DNA of 10,385 nucleotides from Nitrospinota bacterium. GTDB lineage: Bacteria; Nitrospinota; Nitrospinia; JACRGO01. Below the pieces are notes generated by a model. It was not told the origin of the DNA. It made no database searches and saw nothing but the letters and a program-made list of their open reading frames with translations. The stretch covers positions 1 through 10,385 of the forward strand of contig JACRGO010000226.1 in assembly GCA_016212295.1 (NCBI GenBank). The letters run 5' to 3'. Shown here one piece after another: positions 8,674 through 10,385 of this stretch; the first letter of the stretch is position 1; every line of letters begins with the position of its first letter. Both the position numbers and the translations under genes were made by a program.

Positions 8674-10385
8674 TTTGCACACACATACTCTTTTAAGTGA
8701 CGGGGCCTTAGTCCCATCAGAGCTTATTCGCCGCGCTGAGGTTAAAGGGATAAGGGTCCTGGCAATAACCGACCATGTGGACTCTTCCAATATTGGGCAC
8801 GTGGTCCCAAAGACGGTGGAGTTTTGTAAATCCCTTAAGGATTGCCGGTGTATAAGGGCCATTCCTGGAGCTGAAATAACTCACGCTCCTTTGGAGCTTA
8901 TACCTGGCCTGGTAAGGAAATGCCGGGAACTGGGGGCCATGATTGTGCTTGTGCACGGAGAAACCCTGGTTGAGCCGGTCCCGGAGGGAACCAACAGAGT
9001 GGCCATTGAATCAGGAGTTGATATACTGGCGCACCCTGGTTTGATAACCGAGGGGGACGTACGGCTTGCGGCCGAAAAGGGAATATATCTGGAGTTAAGC
9101 GGCAGAAAGGGCCATTCTTATTCCAACGGGCACGTAGCGGCCCTAGCCATGCGGTTTGGGGCCAAGCTGGTAATTAATTCAGATACCCATGCGCCTGGGG
9201 ACTTAATGTCGCTTGAATTCGCAAGGAATTTGGTGAAAGGGGCCGGGGTAGGGGAGGTAGAGGAGGTTTTTAGAAATTCCAGGGAACTTGTGGAAAGAAT
9301 TTTTTAAAATTAACAACTAATGAACACGAATTTACACGAATATTTTTGTAATCGTTCACGGTTTCAGGTTCAGGGTTCCGGGTTTTATAAAACCCTGTAC
9401 CCACGCGGATTTTTGTTGAGCGGCGCTATATTCACGCCCTTTTTCAACCTTGAACCCTGAACCTGTGAACGGCTACCTATTTTTTTAACAACTAAACATG
9501 ACTAATTTTTTTATTTGAGGGGTTAACATGGCGACTGTTATCAGGAAAAAGAAAGACAAGAAAAAAGTTGATGAGTTTTTGTCCACTTCGGAAAGGATTT
9601 TTTTGTATATTTCAGATAATTTGCTGAAGCTTTCCATGGCTTTGGCTGTATTGGTGGTTTCCTTTCTGGCCTTCACGTATGCAAACATCTCGAAGCAAGG
9701 CAACCGGGAATTGATGTTTCTGGACATCTCAAAAATCGAGCGTACGATAACGGACGCCAACAGGGAATCAGCCATCAAGGAGCTTGAAGGAATTGTTAAA
9801 AAATTTGAAGGGGTGGAAGGAGTTGTCTATGCGAAGCACCTTCTTGCCAGGCAATACGTTTTTGCCGGGCATGCGGAAAAGGGGGAGCCGATTTTCAAGG
9901 ATATCAAGGGACGATATCCCTCAAGCTTATTTTCCCAGTTGGCTGTATTGGATTTGGGATTGAGCTTGGAGTCCGCCGGAAAATGCGACTCAGCGGTTGC
10001 TCAATTTCAAAGTATAATCGGAGGCCAAGCCGTTTTCTCGCAGCCTGATGCGTATCTGGGACTGGGACGATGCCAGGAGCAGCTCGGAAAGAAGCCTGAG
10101 GCATTGAAGGAGTACAAGGAATTTATCCAGAAATTTCCGGGACATCCCAGCGTGGAATTCGCCAAAATTCAAGTCAGGGCACTTGAAAGTTGACATGCGT
10201 ATTATTTCCCATAAGGCATATTATGTCAACTTGGATATATACTAATGTCATCCTGCTATGAGGCCAAATGTCAAGCAAGGCGCGAAAAGGCCGTTTTTTC
10301 CGGGTTTAGGATAAAACTTCCCTTCGAAGCCGCCCCCCACCCAAATTGGGGGCGGCGAAGAAGGGAACACCAATTTTCCTTGAGA

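Overview
The window looks like chromosomal DNA of a free-living, motile bacterium with a Gram-negative type envelope and a respiratory metabolism, at roughly 50% GC. The evidence is a lipoprotein, a CheV chemotaxis adaptor, a membrane polyferredoxin and a Cache-type sensor kinase. A Desulfobacterota-, Nitrospirota- or Nitrospinota-like lineage would fit the gene styles and the repeat-rich gaps, but no marker gene fixes the taxonomy. There are no rRNA or tRNA genes, CRISPR arrays, transposases or phage genes.

Layout. Positions 1-127 hold a palindromic repeat element at the left edge. On the minus strand, 2009-137 is a two-gene unit: a NapH-NapG-like fused polyferredoxin (474-2009) followed by a small FmdB-type zinc-ribbon protein (137-436). 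The gap 2010-2392 holds a 161-bp element made of two nested inverted repeats, then a good sigma70-type promoter. On the plus strand, 2393-4327 is a two-gene secreted-protein operon: a PR-1-like CAP-domain protein with six cysteines, and an unrecognised exported helical protein with a six-cysteine C-terminal tail. A minus-strand pair follows: a three-repeat PKD/K319-like lipoprotein (6529-7515) upstream of a Cache-HAMP-HisKA-HATPase sensor kinase (4539-6494). From the divergent gap 7516-7698 the plus strand reads CheV (7699-8673), an overlapping PHP-domain metal hydrolase (8666-9307) and, after a repeat-filled gap, a membrane-anchored TPR protein (9528-10193). The end of the window has no gene.

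How the genes work together. Three functional blocks can be inferred. The first is membrane electron transfer (polyferredoxin). The second is secreted or surface proteins (CAP protein, its partner, PKD lipoprotein). The third is signalling (orphan sensor kinase, CheV). CheV and the PHP hydrolase share an 8-bp overlap and are probably translationally coupled, though no known pathway links them.

The most striking overall signal is in the spacers. The four largest gaps and the left edge carry short inverted-repeat elements of apparently different families (1-127, 2088-2248, 4360-4434, 7598-7699, 9354-9470). One of them runs into the cheV start codon and another is flanked by an 11-bp direct repeat. 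The strongest candidates for something undescribed are the paired six-cysteine secreted proteins, the internal twin-arginine motif of the polyferredoxin fusion, and this collection of repeats.
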